A DNA stretch of 64,000 nt from the NCBI RefSeq assembly GCF_003265705.1, contig NW_020312848.1:56339707-56403706 (forward strand), written 5' to 3'. Position numbers and translations under genes: made by a program. Each line of letters begins with the position of its first letter. Positions within the stretch are counted from its first letter, which is position 1. Source of the DNA: Callorhinus ursinus. Its lineage: Eukaryota > Chordata > Mammalia > Carnivora > Otariidae. This document shows, piece after piece, positions 1 to 13,600 of the stretch. The notes under the pieces were generated by a model. That model was not told the origin of the DNA. It worked only from the letters and a program-made list of their open reading frames with translations, and made no database searches.

Positions 1-1335
1 CCGCCTAAATGCTGTAAAGAACTCGCTCATCAAACCAGGAAGGAAATTCAACCGCTCAGGGACAAAGGAGAGGCTCTGGGCTTCTTGTGACTGACATTCC
101 CTGGTAATTGTCCCTCTTGGTCAATCTAGTGTTAGGAGCTGGCTGCCGTCTGCACTGTCTTACTAGTTTCTTTGCAATTACTTTAGAACCAAAAACAAAT
201 TTAGAATTTAAATTCAAGGACGTTTTTCCTGATAATGAATTCCTTTGCTTTCTACTAAATCTGGGAAGTTGGCTCGAGCCAGAGTTGGCTGTGGGCTTTC
301 TATCTCCTCCCATCCACTGAGACTTGTACTCATTCTTATTTTGTATGAGTCTTTGCAAAGACTGTGCTAAGCCTGGAGCTCAGTGCTGCCCAGGAGAGGT
401 GAAAGGTGGAGAACAGCAGGTGCCTAAAACCATACTGGTGGAAACAGCTATGTTGAGGCTGATGGAGCTGCTCTTTGGGTGAGTTCAAGACAGATGAAGT
501 GCTGTCTTCAAGGGAAGGGTGTGGCTTTAATAAACAAAATGCCTCTTACACAGCTCTCATCCACTGCCCACCAACAGCCAAGCCAGTGGGGATAAATTTT
601 TGCTTTCTAGTATTTGGCAACTTCTCAGCCTATTGGAAAGAACGAGGGAGTGAGAAGTATGGCAGATCTCAAAACTGGCTAACTTTAAAGCCCAGGGTCC
701 CTCCTCCATAGTCACAGAGGTGGGATTGGTAACGGAGAAGGCCCGTTGTATAGCTCTACTCCTCTTGGCTTCAGGATCACAGGAAAGATGCTGGATTGCT
801 GTACAGAGTGTACATTAGCCCACGGATTAGAGTTTCATCCAGGCCGAAGAATTTGGCTAATCTGCCTGTTCTGATGCTTTGCCATGTACCTTCTTGGGTT
901 CACCTTTCTCCAGAACCTGCACATTATCAACCCATTTCTCCAGTTGCTTAGGAAAGCTCTCTGCACACTTTAAATATGAATGATAAGAACATGAACGTTG
1001 AACCTGAAGGCAGCTGGCTGCACTTACATAATTGTCAGGCTGGGGGCCCCTGGGTGGCTCAGTCGGTTAAGCATCTGCCTTTGGCTCAGGTCATTGATCC
1101 CAGGGTTCTGGGATCGAGCCCCACATTGGGCTGTGTGTTCAGCAGGTAGTCTGCTTTCTCCCTCTGCCCCTCACCCTGCTCGTGTTTTCTCTCTCTCTCT
1201 CGAATAAATAAATAAATAAAATCTTTAAAAAAAAAAAAAAGAATTGTCAGGCTGAAAGCCCAGGACTGCGTTGAAGCTATGGAGTACTGATCGGTGAGAG
1301 AATGAGATACTGTGAATAAAGTGTTTCGAACTTAC
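1..1335 (-). other. WNT2: WNT2 intron 4 (partial)
   Basis: This is the 5' part of the intron between exons 4 and 5. It begins with the donor GTAAG at 1335 and runs off the window. Apart from the SINE at 1043-1240 I see no exon: the last Wnt exon, with its CGRGYD and WCC-type cysteine motifs, does not appear on the minus strand here. Confidence 0.85.
1043..1240 (+). mobile_element. CAN SINE (tRNA-Lys-derived), with target-site duplication
   Basis: Head 'cccctgggtggctcagtcgg', internal 'ggctcaggtcattgatccca', CT-rich tract and an (AATA)n-poly(A) tail mark a full-length copy. A 13-bp duplication, aattgtcaggctg, flanks it at 1030-1042 and 1242-1254. It lies antisense to WNT2 in intron 4. Confidence 0.95.
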
Positions 1336-1600
1336 CTGCCTCTCGGTCCCTGATACAATAGTCTGGAGAATTCTCAAAATACACGAGGTCATTTTTTGTT
1401 GGCTTCTTAAACCTCTTGTTAGCCACAGTAAAACCAGTGCCATCCTGGTTCATGACGACCTGGATGGCCCCGTTGTACTTCCTCCAGAGGTAATCGCCCG
1501 TTTTTCTGAAGTCGGCCATGGCCAGCCAGCACGTCCGCAGAGTACACGAGCCACTCACGCCGTGACACTTGCATTCCTGTTTCAAGAACCGCTTTACCGC
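1336..1600 (-). CDS. WNT2: WNT2 coding exon 4 (lipidation site)
   Basis: The 265 nt encode residues 197-285 (first base of codon 285 only). The acceptor is ...ctcccggcag|GCG and the donor GCAG|GTAAG (GT at 1335-1334). It starts [19 protein letters not shown], the Wnt signature; the first serine of HGVSGSC (residue 212) is the conserved palmitoleoylation site bound by Porcupine and by the Frizzled groove. The exon continues through [15 protein letters not shown] and [12 protein letters not shown] to DREA. Reading on through the donor meets a stop at about 1277, so intron retention would truncate the protein. Confidence 0.97.
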
Positions 1601-4600
1601 CTGCCGGGAGAGACGGGCAAGTTCAGTGCAAGCCGACGCAAGCCCCGGACCGGGGCTACCACTCCTCTTCCCACTGAGCGATCGAGAAGTGACTCTGATA
1701 ACAGACGATCCTGGGGCTGAGGACTGGGAGATGTTGGGGGTCACTTCTGCCACACCGCACTACCACAATAGGTGGGGTCCCGGGGAGAATCAGGGATTGT
1801 GAACACTATTTGGCCATTGGTATAACAAAATCCTCACTAATTTGAATTGAATAGGGCACAGGGCCAGTCTGAAGAGTGAGAGAATAAATTAGAGGGTTTT
1901 TTCCTAAGTAAATATGGCTTTATTATATTAAAAATGTACAGTAATATTCAGGAATTGCTAAGCCTGCTTCTTTTGATAAGCCAATAATAGTGACTCTATT
2001 TCCATGTTCCAGGCATTGTGCTAATGCTTCCTACGCTCTATCTCGATGACCTTAATCTTCACAACAATCCTGTGCCCCATATTTATTTTGCAGATGATGG
2101 GGGAGCAAGTTTGAGGGAGGTTAAAGCACTTGCCCCAAGGGACATGGCTGGTCTAGGACAGAGCCAGGATATGCTGGAAGTCAGTTGATGACCCTGAGAA
2201 TGCCATTCAATTTGGGATATTATCACTCAACTCTGACCAAATTATTCAGCTTAGATGACAGGGCCAAGCTTGCTCTTTTTGTGGGGAGGAAGCAAAGGTA
2301 AATGGGACCAGCCCATCTCAGCTGGCTCCCAGCACGGGCACCCCCTTTGTGTAGGCTATGAGTCTCAGGACAGGGAAGGGCTCTGGTGGGCCCTGGAACT
2401 GTCCAGGGACATTTCCGATTTGGCCTTGGGATTAGCCAGCACACCTGTGCCCGCCCCAACACAACTTTGTGAGGGTTACGGTGAGCCAGGGCCCATTTCT
2501 CCCTGGCTCAGCTAAGTGATAAGCATCCTCAGCACCCATGGTCCCCAGAGCCATCCTGAGGTACTGATCTTCCCACTTCACAAGTGAGGAACCTAGGGAT
2601 CAGGGAAGTAAGATGACTGGCCCAAACTCCTAGGCCAAGATGTGGAATGGCAGATGCAAACCCAGACTCTAAAGTCTTTCCAACTCACAGGATGGATGAA
2701 TAAATGGATTTCCTCACAATATTTTCTAAGAGCATGTTTTGTGATTACAAGCCTTCCTGTGTTCCCTTTCTCATATGATTCACTACTTTAACAATTGTCA
2801 TCCCCTCACCAACAGTTAGAACTAATTTCTTGTTCAGTCAGTTTTCCAAATTATTATAATATTGAAAGAGCTTTTTGTTGCTCATGGGAGATCATGACTG
2901 ATGATTAGGGGCTTCCTCCATCAGATATTCTAAGTGACACACAGAAGGGCCATGGGGGCGACCAGACCTTGGAGGTCTCACCAAAACCACGTCTTTGGTC
3001 CCTGGCTCAGTTGCAGATCAGAGGAGGAGAAACCACCTGCCTGCTGAGGGCTCCCACCCTCTCTGCTTGTATCCCCAAGACAGCACCTATCTGGGGTAGA
3101 AGACATAGGCAGAGGGGACAGTGAACCCCCTTGATGACGTTATCCAAGGTGGGACTATGAACAAAATTCTTAGGGTAACACATTGAGAGAACTATTTCTA
3201 AGAACTTGGATGTGGTAGATTCAACCCTGCTCTGCCCACTTTCTGAGATTCTGGTATAATTGGTCTGGGTGTGGGATGTGGGTAGGTGGTTCCAGCATGC
3301 ATCCCAGGTGGAGCTCCCTGCAATACACTTGCTCACCCTCCCCCATGCACCCCCAAACACACACACACACACAGATACCAGTCTTCCAGGCCGCCTCACC
3401 CATGTCTCACCCAGGTAACTTTGCCCAAACCTGGTTTTGCCTCTTTACAAATTGTTTCTTTTCTAACCAAGTGTGCAAAAAGGTTCTTCATTCCAGAAAG
3501 TCAGTCCCAAACAAGTATTCTAGAGTGGAAGGATCCAAGACATGGTGGCTCTCCAGTTGTGAATTCACTCATACCCTTCCCAGGTTGGGCCTCAGCACCC
3601 TATGTTTCCTGTTCTGCCCCTCATGGTGGACTGTGCCCTGTTAGCATTTGAAACCTGTGCTCTTCAGCATAAGCCAGCCTTGAAGGGCAAGGACAGAGAC
3701 GTGAGCAGGGGGGAATGTCATTAGTTTGGTCCTCCAGGTCACAGGGATCTGGGGATATTTAAGGGATGTCTTAGAATGAACTCTTTTTCTGGAACTACAC
3801 TCCCCCATGTGCCTTCCTCCCCCTGTATCTTTATATTCCAGGGGTTTGGTATGAGGTTCCCTGGGTGACCTGGACAGCAGGCCTCCACCACAGACACAGC
3901 CCTAGAAGGAACACCTTGGCTCCCTTACGGCCCCATTTGGGTCCCACTTGTCCAGTTTTCTATCCTAAATTCACAACAGAGCCACAGAACTCACTCCATG
4001 CCAAGTGCTTGGGAACTGAATGCTCATTCTTCAAGACTTATTCCTTTTAAAGCTGGGTTATTTACTCATAAACAACACTCAGCTTTACAAATGACAGGAA
4101 ATATTACTGCCCTCCCTTTGTAATGCTAAGTTTCCAGGTTGCAAACTTCAAAGTTAGTAAATATTTTAGATGACTAACTGAAGCATTTGCATAATAAAAA
4201 TCCGATCTTAAAAATATATCTTATGACTCCTTATAAATACACATGGCATTGGGCCACACTGCTGATCATTATCATCACTGGCAACAGCCATTCCCCACTT
4301 CCTTCTTTGGTTTTGCTCGGGTGTTGGACAGCCACGTGCTTCAGAACTGGCCGGGCCTCTCTCTGGCCCAGAGCAGCCCAAATCAGCAATAGTAATCTCA
4401 TTGTCCTGCTCCTGATTCAGCTGGGGCCAATACGATGTTAGGAATAATCTGCAGGGGGACTTGTGAGAAAAGATTTCTTCATGCTTTAAAAGAGACACAC
4501 GAGGAGAAGCTTCTTTTCTCTGTCTCTGGTTTTTCTGCAGGAGCTCCCCTGGGACACGGGGCAGCCAACTCTGGACCAGCAACAAGCTGCTGATGGCTGG

Positions 4601-7600
4601 ATCGAAGGATGGGAAGGACTCGGTTCTGGAGGATGTTGCTGAACTGCTTGAATGAATCCACCTTGGCTTGGCCCTGCCTCTGTACTTCTTGGGGTCCAAG
4701 ATATTAAGTTTGTGCCCCCAGGGTCTATGACTTATAACTACAACTATTTCAACTGGAACCATGGTCAGTTGTTGATTGTGGGTTAATCACAGGCTCCATC
4801 TGACAGCTAACCTTGGGGGAAAGTGAGACCTCTGATGCTGGGTTTGCTCACAGCTCCAGGCCCCGCTCTTAACACACAGCCTGTTCGGGGCTCCATCACA
4901 GCGCGGGGCCACCTCCGTCTCTGGGTCTGCAGACTTGAAATTCAAAACTCTTAACTTTGAAGGGGACAACGCCCTGCTCAGAGAGGCAGAGGGAAGGGGA
5001 CCTAAGCCGAAGGGCGTGATTTTAGAGAGTAGCTAACACTAATGTAAGAATAAGGAAGGGGACTGAGAAACTCCTGGTGAGTTTAGGAACTTCTTCCTAG
5101 TTTAGAAGAATTCACATGATCGAATGTTATAATAACAGTGTAACAATAACAACCACTTATCCAGCACCTCACTGCCTGACAGGCTCCATGACAGGTGGTT
5201 CACACACATTATCTTGTCTAATTACCACAATTAGGCAAAATAGGTTATTATTCCCATTCTATAATTATGAAAGCCAGGGCTCAGCGAGGAAAGTAAAATC
5301 CCCAGAGTTACCCAGATAGACGGTGGCAGAAATAAGGTGTGAGTCCGTGTCTCACTCCCAGATCTGTGCTTTTTCTAAAAACATTTAAAATCCTATATAA
5401 ATTGCATTGTGCTTTTCTCAAGTTTTTAATTATGCATACTACTTTCCTCTCTTCTTTTGAATAAGTTAGAAATTGACCAGATAAGATGGCCTGCATAATG
5501 GAGAAAAAAGAGGCAGAGAGATTAAGTAGGGGGGACTATATTGCATCCTCCAAACTAATCGTCATCAAAAATCTATTCAGGCAATTCAGAGAAAAAATAT
5601 AAAGTCCTAACAAAAGTACAAAAAGATGTTCAACTTCACTAGTATCATGAAATGCAAACTAAAAGAATGCAACACTTGTTTTTTGCCTAGCAGATTAACA
5701 AATAGTAAAAAGGCCGATAATATTTGATGTTGGTTAGGAGTATCAAGGAAGGAATCCTTTAACAAACTGTCTGTGGAAGAGTAAATTGATACACCATTTA
5801 AAAATGGAGAGCATTTTTGCAACACGTGTCAAAAATTTAAATATATGTATCCTTTGACCTCAGTGATTCCACTCTGGAAATATTTGCACAAGCTTTGAAG
5901 GATACACACCCACATGGATGTTCATTGCAGCATATTCAGCAACAGCAAAATATTAGGAAAAAAGCCCAAATGACATCAACAGGAAAATGGTTAAGCAAAT
6001 TATGGTATATGCTTAATAATGGAATATTATGTGGGCTTTGAATAATGAGGTAGATCAGTATGACAGAATGAAAGGAAGCCAAGTGACAAAAACAAATTGC
6101 AGAACAATATATGCAGGATGGTCCACTTTTTAAAGGCCTGCATATGGGTGTAGACCCAGAGAAAGAAGGGACAGCATGCTCTTCTACAATCTGGCTGCAG
6201 TCTGAGGGGTTGCATGGTCTGGAAAGAGAGGGAAAAACAGAGTCAAACCCTTTGATGGGTAAAGGGGATTAAGAGGTACAAACTTCCAGTTAGAAGTCAA
6301 AAGTACAAGACAAAAGCACAGCATAGGGAGTACACTCAATAACACTAATAACGTTGTACGGCTGACTGTACTTCTGTGGTGAGCTCTGCGTAATGTATTG
6401 CATTGTCGCATCGATATGTTGTACACCTGAAGCTAATAGAACATTGTATGTTAATTATACTTTCACTAAAAAAAGGGGGGTCAAGCTCTGTACGGAACAG
6501 AGTAAAACAACAGCAATCTAGGGATTGTTCCCTGGCATCTGGAGAGAGCACAACAGTGATTCTCATTCTGGCCACACATTAAAATCACCTGGGGACGGCT
6601 TCCAGCACCCAGATAGGCCTCTCCCTGGGCAGAGTTGATCAGAACCTAGGCTGGGGGTGGGTCTGGCCTCGAGGCTACGACGGGTCTCAGGTGCCTCTAA
6701 TAGGCAGCCGGGCAGAGGATCCCAAATCCTGAATGGCGTCCAAAGCCGGCAGTGCCCTGCAGGAGGAAAGAAGCGGCTGCACTCCACCCTGCCCCGGGAG
6801 TCCCAGCCCACCGAGGGCCGAGCAGGTGAGACGCTCCCATGGCAGACAGCCACATTACATTTCTAGGAACTGGGGTAGCTGATGATTGATTAGAATCTGT
6901 GTCCTACCCTATGTAACCGAAACATCCTCCTATCCAAGAAGAAATGGCTACAAGCAACAATTTATGCTCATGCTGTTTTGGAGGGACTCAAAGAGGGAGA
7001 TGGAGCAAAAGCCAAGTGCTTTTCGAGGACCCAGTTGCAGTGGAGGGACCTGCCCAGGGGGACGCGCCCCCGGGAATCCTGGGATGAGGGGATGGAGGGG
7101 CTGCTGGGCTTCCCATGCAGGCGGCTGGAGGGGAGCAGCCACAGGCTTACCTGCGTTCAAAGGAAGGGGTGAGCCAAGCCGAGCACCTGGGGGCATCGCA
7201 GGGGTTGCCAGGCAGTCTGGGCTTTTTGTGTTTGTTTTTCACGATTACTTTCAGAATTTTTAATTAAAGAAATATGTGCCCCTGGTTTAAAAAGATCAGA
7301 TAGTCCAGGCAGGATCAGTGTGAAAAGCTGAAACCTTCTGTTGTACCCTCCTCTCTCCCCCTTGTCCAACGGTACCGCACAAGCCCAGCCGTGGCCACTC
7401 AAAAGGAATTCTGCTTGTAGCCTTTCTGGTGGTTACCTAAATGCTTGTACGAACGGTTCTGTGCTAGCGGACCCCTGACTTTGGGAGGAATAGGGAAAAG
7501 CATCCCAAGGCGCCTCTGCCAGAAAATTGTTATAAATGGAACAAATCCGCAGTAACCACGAGGTGAGTGGAGCCCTCTGGAGGGTGCAGTGCCATGTTAG

Positions 7601-10600
7601 CACAACCGAAGGTGGCAGCCCTATGTGTCACTGTTGACCTACTAATCTACAGAGGGCATTTCCTAAGAGACTTCTTAAAGAGGTTGAGAATTTATCCCGG
7701 CCCTTACTTTGCTCGCCCCACCTCTCAACAATTCTAGGGATCTAGGCAACTTTAAGGCCCAAAGTTGATTCTTGTTCCAAAAGTCTCGGGTGCTGTCTCA
7801 TATGAAGACATTGCAGTCCCTCTTCCCTCCTCCCCTTCTGCTTCCCAGTCTCCATCAGCAGCACTTGTCCTTTTATAGGGACAAAGATGAGGCATGCAAA
7901 TCCTATTCTGTGACTATAGGTGTCTCCCACACTGTGTCTAGACGTTGACTCTAAAAATTGGAAACAATCAACATGGAGGTAGTCGTGTTAACTGTGTAAG
8001 CAAGGCCCATGCTAGGACTGCGTGCGGGTCATAACCTCTGATCCAGCATCACAGCCTCTGTGCCAAAGAAGAATGTTATTGGAGTGAAGTCTGGGGTTTT
8101 CCCATTTTCCTCGCTACCAAGTGCATTTACTAAAACCTGATCTTTTGCACGCTCACCATCCTTCCGTCTGTCCCTGGAGCCTCCACGATCCTCCACTTTC
8201 TTGCAACCTGGACTGGCTACACAGCTGAGAGCCAACATCATGCCCTCCCAGTTTGGACACACTACTCTGCTAGATGCCATGTTTGCTCTTTTTTGGTTTA
8301 TTCCTTCTCTTTGCAGCAACTTCTTAACTCTTTCAATGTGCACGGGGGATACGTTGTCTGAATTCTTATGCATCTAAAATGTCTTTATTCAACCTTCATA
8401 CTTGACTAATAGTTCAGCTGGGTATAGCATTCTGGGTTTAAAATAATTTTTCCTCAAAACTGAAGGTGTTGCTCCACAGGCTTTGGCTCCTAGTGGTTCA
8501 GAGGGGAAGTCTGATGTCTGGCTGATTCTTTGGCTTTTGTTTTCATTTCACTTTGTGTTTTTTTCTACATGGAAGTCTAGAGAAACTTTCCTTTATCCTG
8601 GGTGTTCTGAAATATCAGCATGATACTTAGGATTTTAAGAAAAAAAAATAAATCCTGCTCAGCTCTCAGTGGGCTCCTTCAGTCTGGAAACTCCTTCAGC
8701 ACAGAGACATTCTCTTAATATTTTTCTACCCTCAGTTTTTTTAGTTTCTTCATGGCATTCTAATTAGTCAGTTGCTGAGCCTTCTCAATTGATCCTTTAT
8801 GTCTTTTATATTTTCCCTCTTATATTTTTAATACTTTCTTTCTGGCTTCTTGAGGAAGAAATTCCATTAAAGTAACACTCCTGGCTCTCACCATTCCCTT
8901 ACTCATTTCTCTCCAGGGGAGGAGAAATGACTGGTCCAACTGGTGAGTTTAGAGGAAGGACAGGGCTTGTGTGCCTAGGTTCCTTCTTGTTGGGCATCTG
9001 CCAACCTGTGGAGAAGATGAGTTATGATCAGTTCCTTCCCTCCAGCAAGGGGCTCCCTGCAGGGGCTCCAACGTACAGCCTGTGACAGGGTGAGTAAGTC
9101 TGTCCAGTTCAGGGGTGGAGTGCTAGGAAGTGCTTCGAGACTTTGAAGCTACATCCTCCAGTGCAGCTTTTTTTCAGCAGAGCAACAGACGTTTTTATTC
9201 TAGCCATCCATCTCCTTTATCCACTTTTCAGTTGGTTTCAAATTCAAGAGGGAAAGATGGGTATTGTTTATGGATCTCCTTAAACTCCACTTGTCTTTTG
9301 GGCTGCTTTTTTTCTTTTCCTTTTTTCCTTTTCTTGCTTTTTTTTTTTTTGACGCAAACTTGGTATATAACATTATACAAGTTCCAGATGTACAACATTA
9401 TAATTTGGTGTCTCTATACATTACAAAGTGATCACCACCAAAAGTCTAGTTACCATCCATCCTACAATTGACCCCCTTTACCCGTTTCATCCACTGCTTC
9501 ACCCCCTTCCCCTCTGGTACCCATCAACCTGTTCTCTAGGAGTTTATTTTTGTATTGCTTTGCTTGTTCATTTTGTTTTTTTAGATTCCACATATGAATG
9601 AAATCATACGGCATTTGTCTGTCTCAATCTGACTTATTTCACTTCGCATAATACCTTTGAGATCTGTGCTGTCACAAATGGCAAGATTTCATTCTTTATG
9701 GCTGAGTAGTATTCCACTGTGTACATATACCACGCACTATCCATTCATTCTTTATGGCTGAGTAGTATTCCACTGTGTACATATACCACACACTATTTAT
9801 CCATTCATCCACTGCTTCTGTATCTTGGCTATTGTAAATAATACTGCAGTGAACATGGGGTGGAGAAACTTTACAAATTAGTCTTTTAGTATTCTTCAGA
9901 TAAATACTCATACATGAAATAGTCATATGGATCATATGATAGATAGATCTATTCTTAGTCTCCTGATGAATCTCCATACTGTTTTCCTGTGCTTCTCGTT
10001 ATGTTTTCTGGGAGGTTTCTTTGGCTTTCTCTTCCAAGTTCTTTCCTACTCTCTAGCTGTCACATTTTCAAAGCATCCATTCTTACAGTTTATGGATGTT
10101 AACATCTTCTGAAATATCTATGAGGAGACTAATTAGGCTTTTAAAAAATTCTCTTCTCATCCCTGTGTTATTGTTTTTTTCTTCCAGGGGTCATTTTTTC
10201 CTACAATTTTTGGCCTTTTTCTCTCTTGCTGATGAATTTAATCAAATATATGGTAATCCTTGGACAGTCTCTTCATATTTAAGAATGAAGTCCCAAAAAG
10301 GTATTTAGGAATGCAGGTTATATGGGTGGGGCTTATGGGCCAGAGAGGTTTGATTTCTGGTGAGTAGATAGGACATTGGCTGTTATGTTGGAGAGACTAA
10401 CTCCAGAAAGCCTGGGAGGTTATGCTAGACTTTGAGGAGTTCTGCTCATGGGGGAAGGGGAGTGGAGTGGATGGGCTCATTATTCCATCTATGGGTTTTT
10501 AAGTTGGTCCCAGTTTTCAGGCCTATGCTTCTCTCCAGTGATGCTCCAGTTGAGCATCTTGGTTCCCATTTTAGCTATTGTCCCGTCTGCTTTTTCCTTC

Positions 10601-13600
10601 CCCACCCCTCCATCTGCTTTTACTCTCCTAGACTGTGGCTTCTTCATCCTTCTTTATCAGTTACAATTTCTTCATTTACTTCCCACTTCCCAGAAATTTG
10701 TCAGGCCCTCTCGTTTCTTTGACCATTCTCCTTATGGTTGATTTAAACCATTTTTTATCCCATTGCTATAATTCTAATGAGGTTTTGGGAGGAAGATGTG
10801 AAATGCCATACGTCTTGTCCACAGCCGTGGGTCTGTTTGCACTCAAATGTCTGGGAGGGGACGAGGACGGTGGGCTGGGGGGTAACCTCCCCATCTTCCA
10901 ATGACATGTCTGCACTGTTCAATTTACTTTTGTTTGTGCAAGTCTTGTTTTACAGCAGGAAGAAAGAACACTAGAAAGTTTTGATGATAGCGACTTGCTG
11001 TCTCTGTTCAGTGTGTGATGCTGAAAGCTTCTTCCAAAAACAGGTCCATGACACAGGTCCTATTTTCTCTTTTGTCTCAGATCTCTCCTAAAGGGTCTCT
11101 TCTGCTTCCTTCTTTGATTCTTAATGGCTGCTCCTTCAAGGTTGCTGTCAAGATTCCATTTCTAGCCTTCCCTACCTCCCGTCTCACATTCTCATGGCCT
11201 CTGTGGCTTTTCATATCACCAAAGTGGCCAGCATGGTCAGCATCAACCCTTTGCCCCTCGCCATTCACTTAATCCCCTCTCATTTTTATTCTGTGGCATC
11301 CAGTGAGTAAATACTTGCTCATTTGACATGACTACTTAAAAATAAATAAATATGACTCCTAAGGACAGCAGTACCCTTTTGGTATTCAGCCTCATGGAAA
11401 TCATTTTTAGCTTGCCAGATAACTTCTCTCAAAAAATCTTCGATAGGCTCATAATTGCTTCAGTGCTAAAATCATACTTAGCAGATTCTTTATGTGGCCC
11501 TTAAATCTCTAATTTTGAGCATTTTAAGCCGTTGGTCTTCAGAGGCTATTTTCTAGACTTAAGATTTAAGAAACTTCTACAGATTAGCCTTCTATACCAA
11601 ACAGACAATAGTCTGTATGTTTAAAAAAAAAAAAAACTATAGAAGAAGGTGATGCATGCATTGAGCAGGCTAGAACAACTCTATATTTATCTGCCCAACT
11701 TATTGTCAGAGCATAATAATGAAGCATAACCTTCATTAGGGTCTTACCATATGTCAAACCACACTAAGCACTTTATACTTGCTACTTATTAACCCACCCA
11801 AGCACTTCACATTCACTGTCTTATATAAGCCACACAAACATATAAAATATATCATATTTTTATCCCCATTTCACAGATGAGGACATTGAGATACCTAGAA
11901 ACTGAGGCTCTTGCCCTAGGTCTCACAGGCAGTGTGGCTGAGGCAGGATATAACCCAAACATGACTGGCAGCAAGTCTACACCTCAGATTACTCTACCAG
12001 CATTTGCCATACTGGGGTTTGCCACTCTGCCCTCCCCAGGGGTTCATGTTCTCTGGGTTCAGTGAGTTTTATGAAAGTTTTTACATGTAGCGTTGGCATA
12101 TCTAATTATAGTCTACAAAGAATTATTTGCCAGTTAGAAAGACTTCTCCCAAGGAGAATGAAATTTTGGTTTAAGTCAGCTTTGCTGAAAATGGCTCCCA
12201 AGCTACCCCAGGGTATCTTTGTAAGACTTCTATACAGGGCATCTCTTCCTATCAGAACAAGGGCAATCCGCCTAAGCTTGCCTTAGAAGTTTAGTTTAGA
12301 ATTTATTTTAGGTCCTTATATGCTATGTTTTAACTAAGTTACTTAATTAAACATGGGCATTCAAAGAAGTGTTAGTACTTCACTTTTTTATTTGAGTGTA
12401 TGCCACAAAGCAACTCATATAATTCTGGTCTTATATCAGTTTTCCTGAGGGAAACACACATTAAAAACATATTTAATTTTCAGACGCTGGCTTAAAGCCA
12501 AGTACATTTATTAACAAATCCTTTTGACAGGTCCACATCTCTAAGAAAAGAGTTACTGAAAATCAAACCAACTTCTATCTTTCAAACATACAAGCTCTGG
12601 AACTAGGAAAACAAGGGACATCTATTAGCCACCTGTGCAGTTGATTTGCGTACGCAATCATTTATTAACTCAAATGAGATACTGTGATTTCTTGAGCACT
12701 GTCATTCTTCAAAAACAGTGACAGCTGTTTTTGGAATTTAAAATCAGACCCACCACAGGGTGGGCTTAGCTAGGAAATATAAAGTGTGGAATTTATATTT
12801 GTGGAATTCAAGAACATGACCGTTGACTAGCCATATATATAATAATTCTTATTGACTAACGAGGCCAGTCTAAAAACATTTTCTATGAATAATAGAACTT
12901 TACATGGAACAATAACAATTTTGTTAAAAATTATTCTCTGCTTTGGGACTTTGATTCTGGTTAGTTTTTGATTCATATGCTCTATAAAGATCTATAGTAT
13001 CAAGCACATACTATGTTTAGGTAAAAGACACGGGTGAGGTTGGCAGAACTGATCTACCTTTTCAAAATGCATTTAATTCTACAAACTAAGGAGACCAATT
13101 AGAAAGCAAATACCTATGAAGTGAGATTTGTGCCTCATAAGGATGCTCCACATTATTTAAAGGAGGGTTTAGATGAATAGGAGGTTAAAGCAATCTGGCT
13201 CTGTAGTTCAGTTTGATTTTATCATTTTCTATCAATATTCCTTACTTTTTGAGAATGTGATTTCTTTTTAATCATGCCCAGTTCTCTTGGTTCAGAACCA
13301 TTAATAATTATTTATCTTAAGGGGCATCTTGGAAGTTTTTATTAGGCCCAAGATTACTTGCCTGTAATAAGTCTGTGCTTATGTCTTGGACAATATCCAT
13401 TTCTGTTTGACTTTGGACATGTTTCCTATAGACAGAAGTATCTTCTTTGTCCCCAGTGCCCCAGTGCTCCATGGCACTGGCCTTGCATGGCCCTGGTTTG
13501 GGCAGCGCGTGAACTAGAAACTCTGAATCCCTTGACCCTCCAAACTTCTCCCATGTAAAATACGGGAAGCCAAGTAAAGTCTGAATTTCAGATGATTTCA

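Noticed and set aside
1043..1240. tRNA-like heads of the SINEs as real tRNA genes
   Set aside because: They are linked to CT-rich bodies and A tails with target duplications, and are diverged in the tRNA part: SINEs, not tRNA genes.
1277..1335. WNT2 exon 4 frame continuing past the donor to a stop at 1277
   Set aside because: The donor GCAG|GTAAG is strong and conserved; simple read-through into an intron is expected and not evidence of an isoform.
4208..4762. 184-codon open frame on the minus strand in WNT2 intron 3
   Set aside because: Mixed composition, no domain, and inside an intron; a frame of this length is not rare by chance in 17 kb on six frames.
12710..12733. 9-bp inverted repeat caaaaacag / ctgtttttg with an E-box in WNT2 intron 3
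   Set aside because: Arms are short and of a kind expected by chance in 64 kb; nothing else supports a role.
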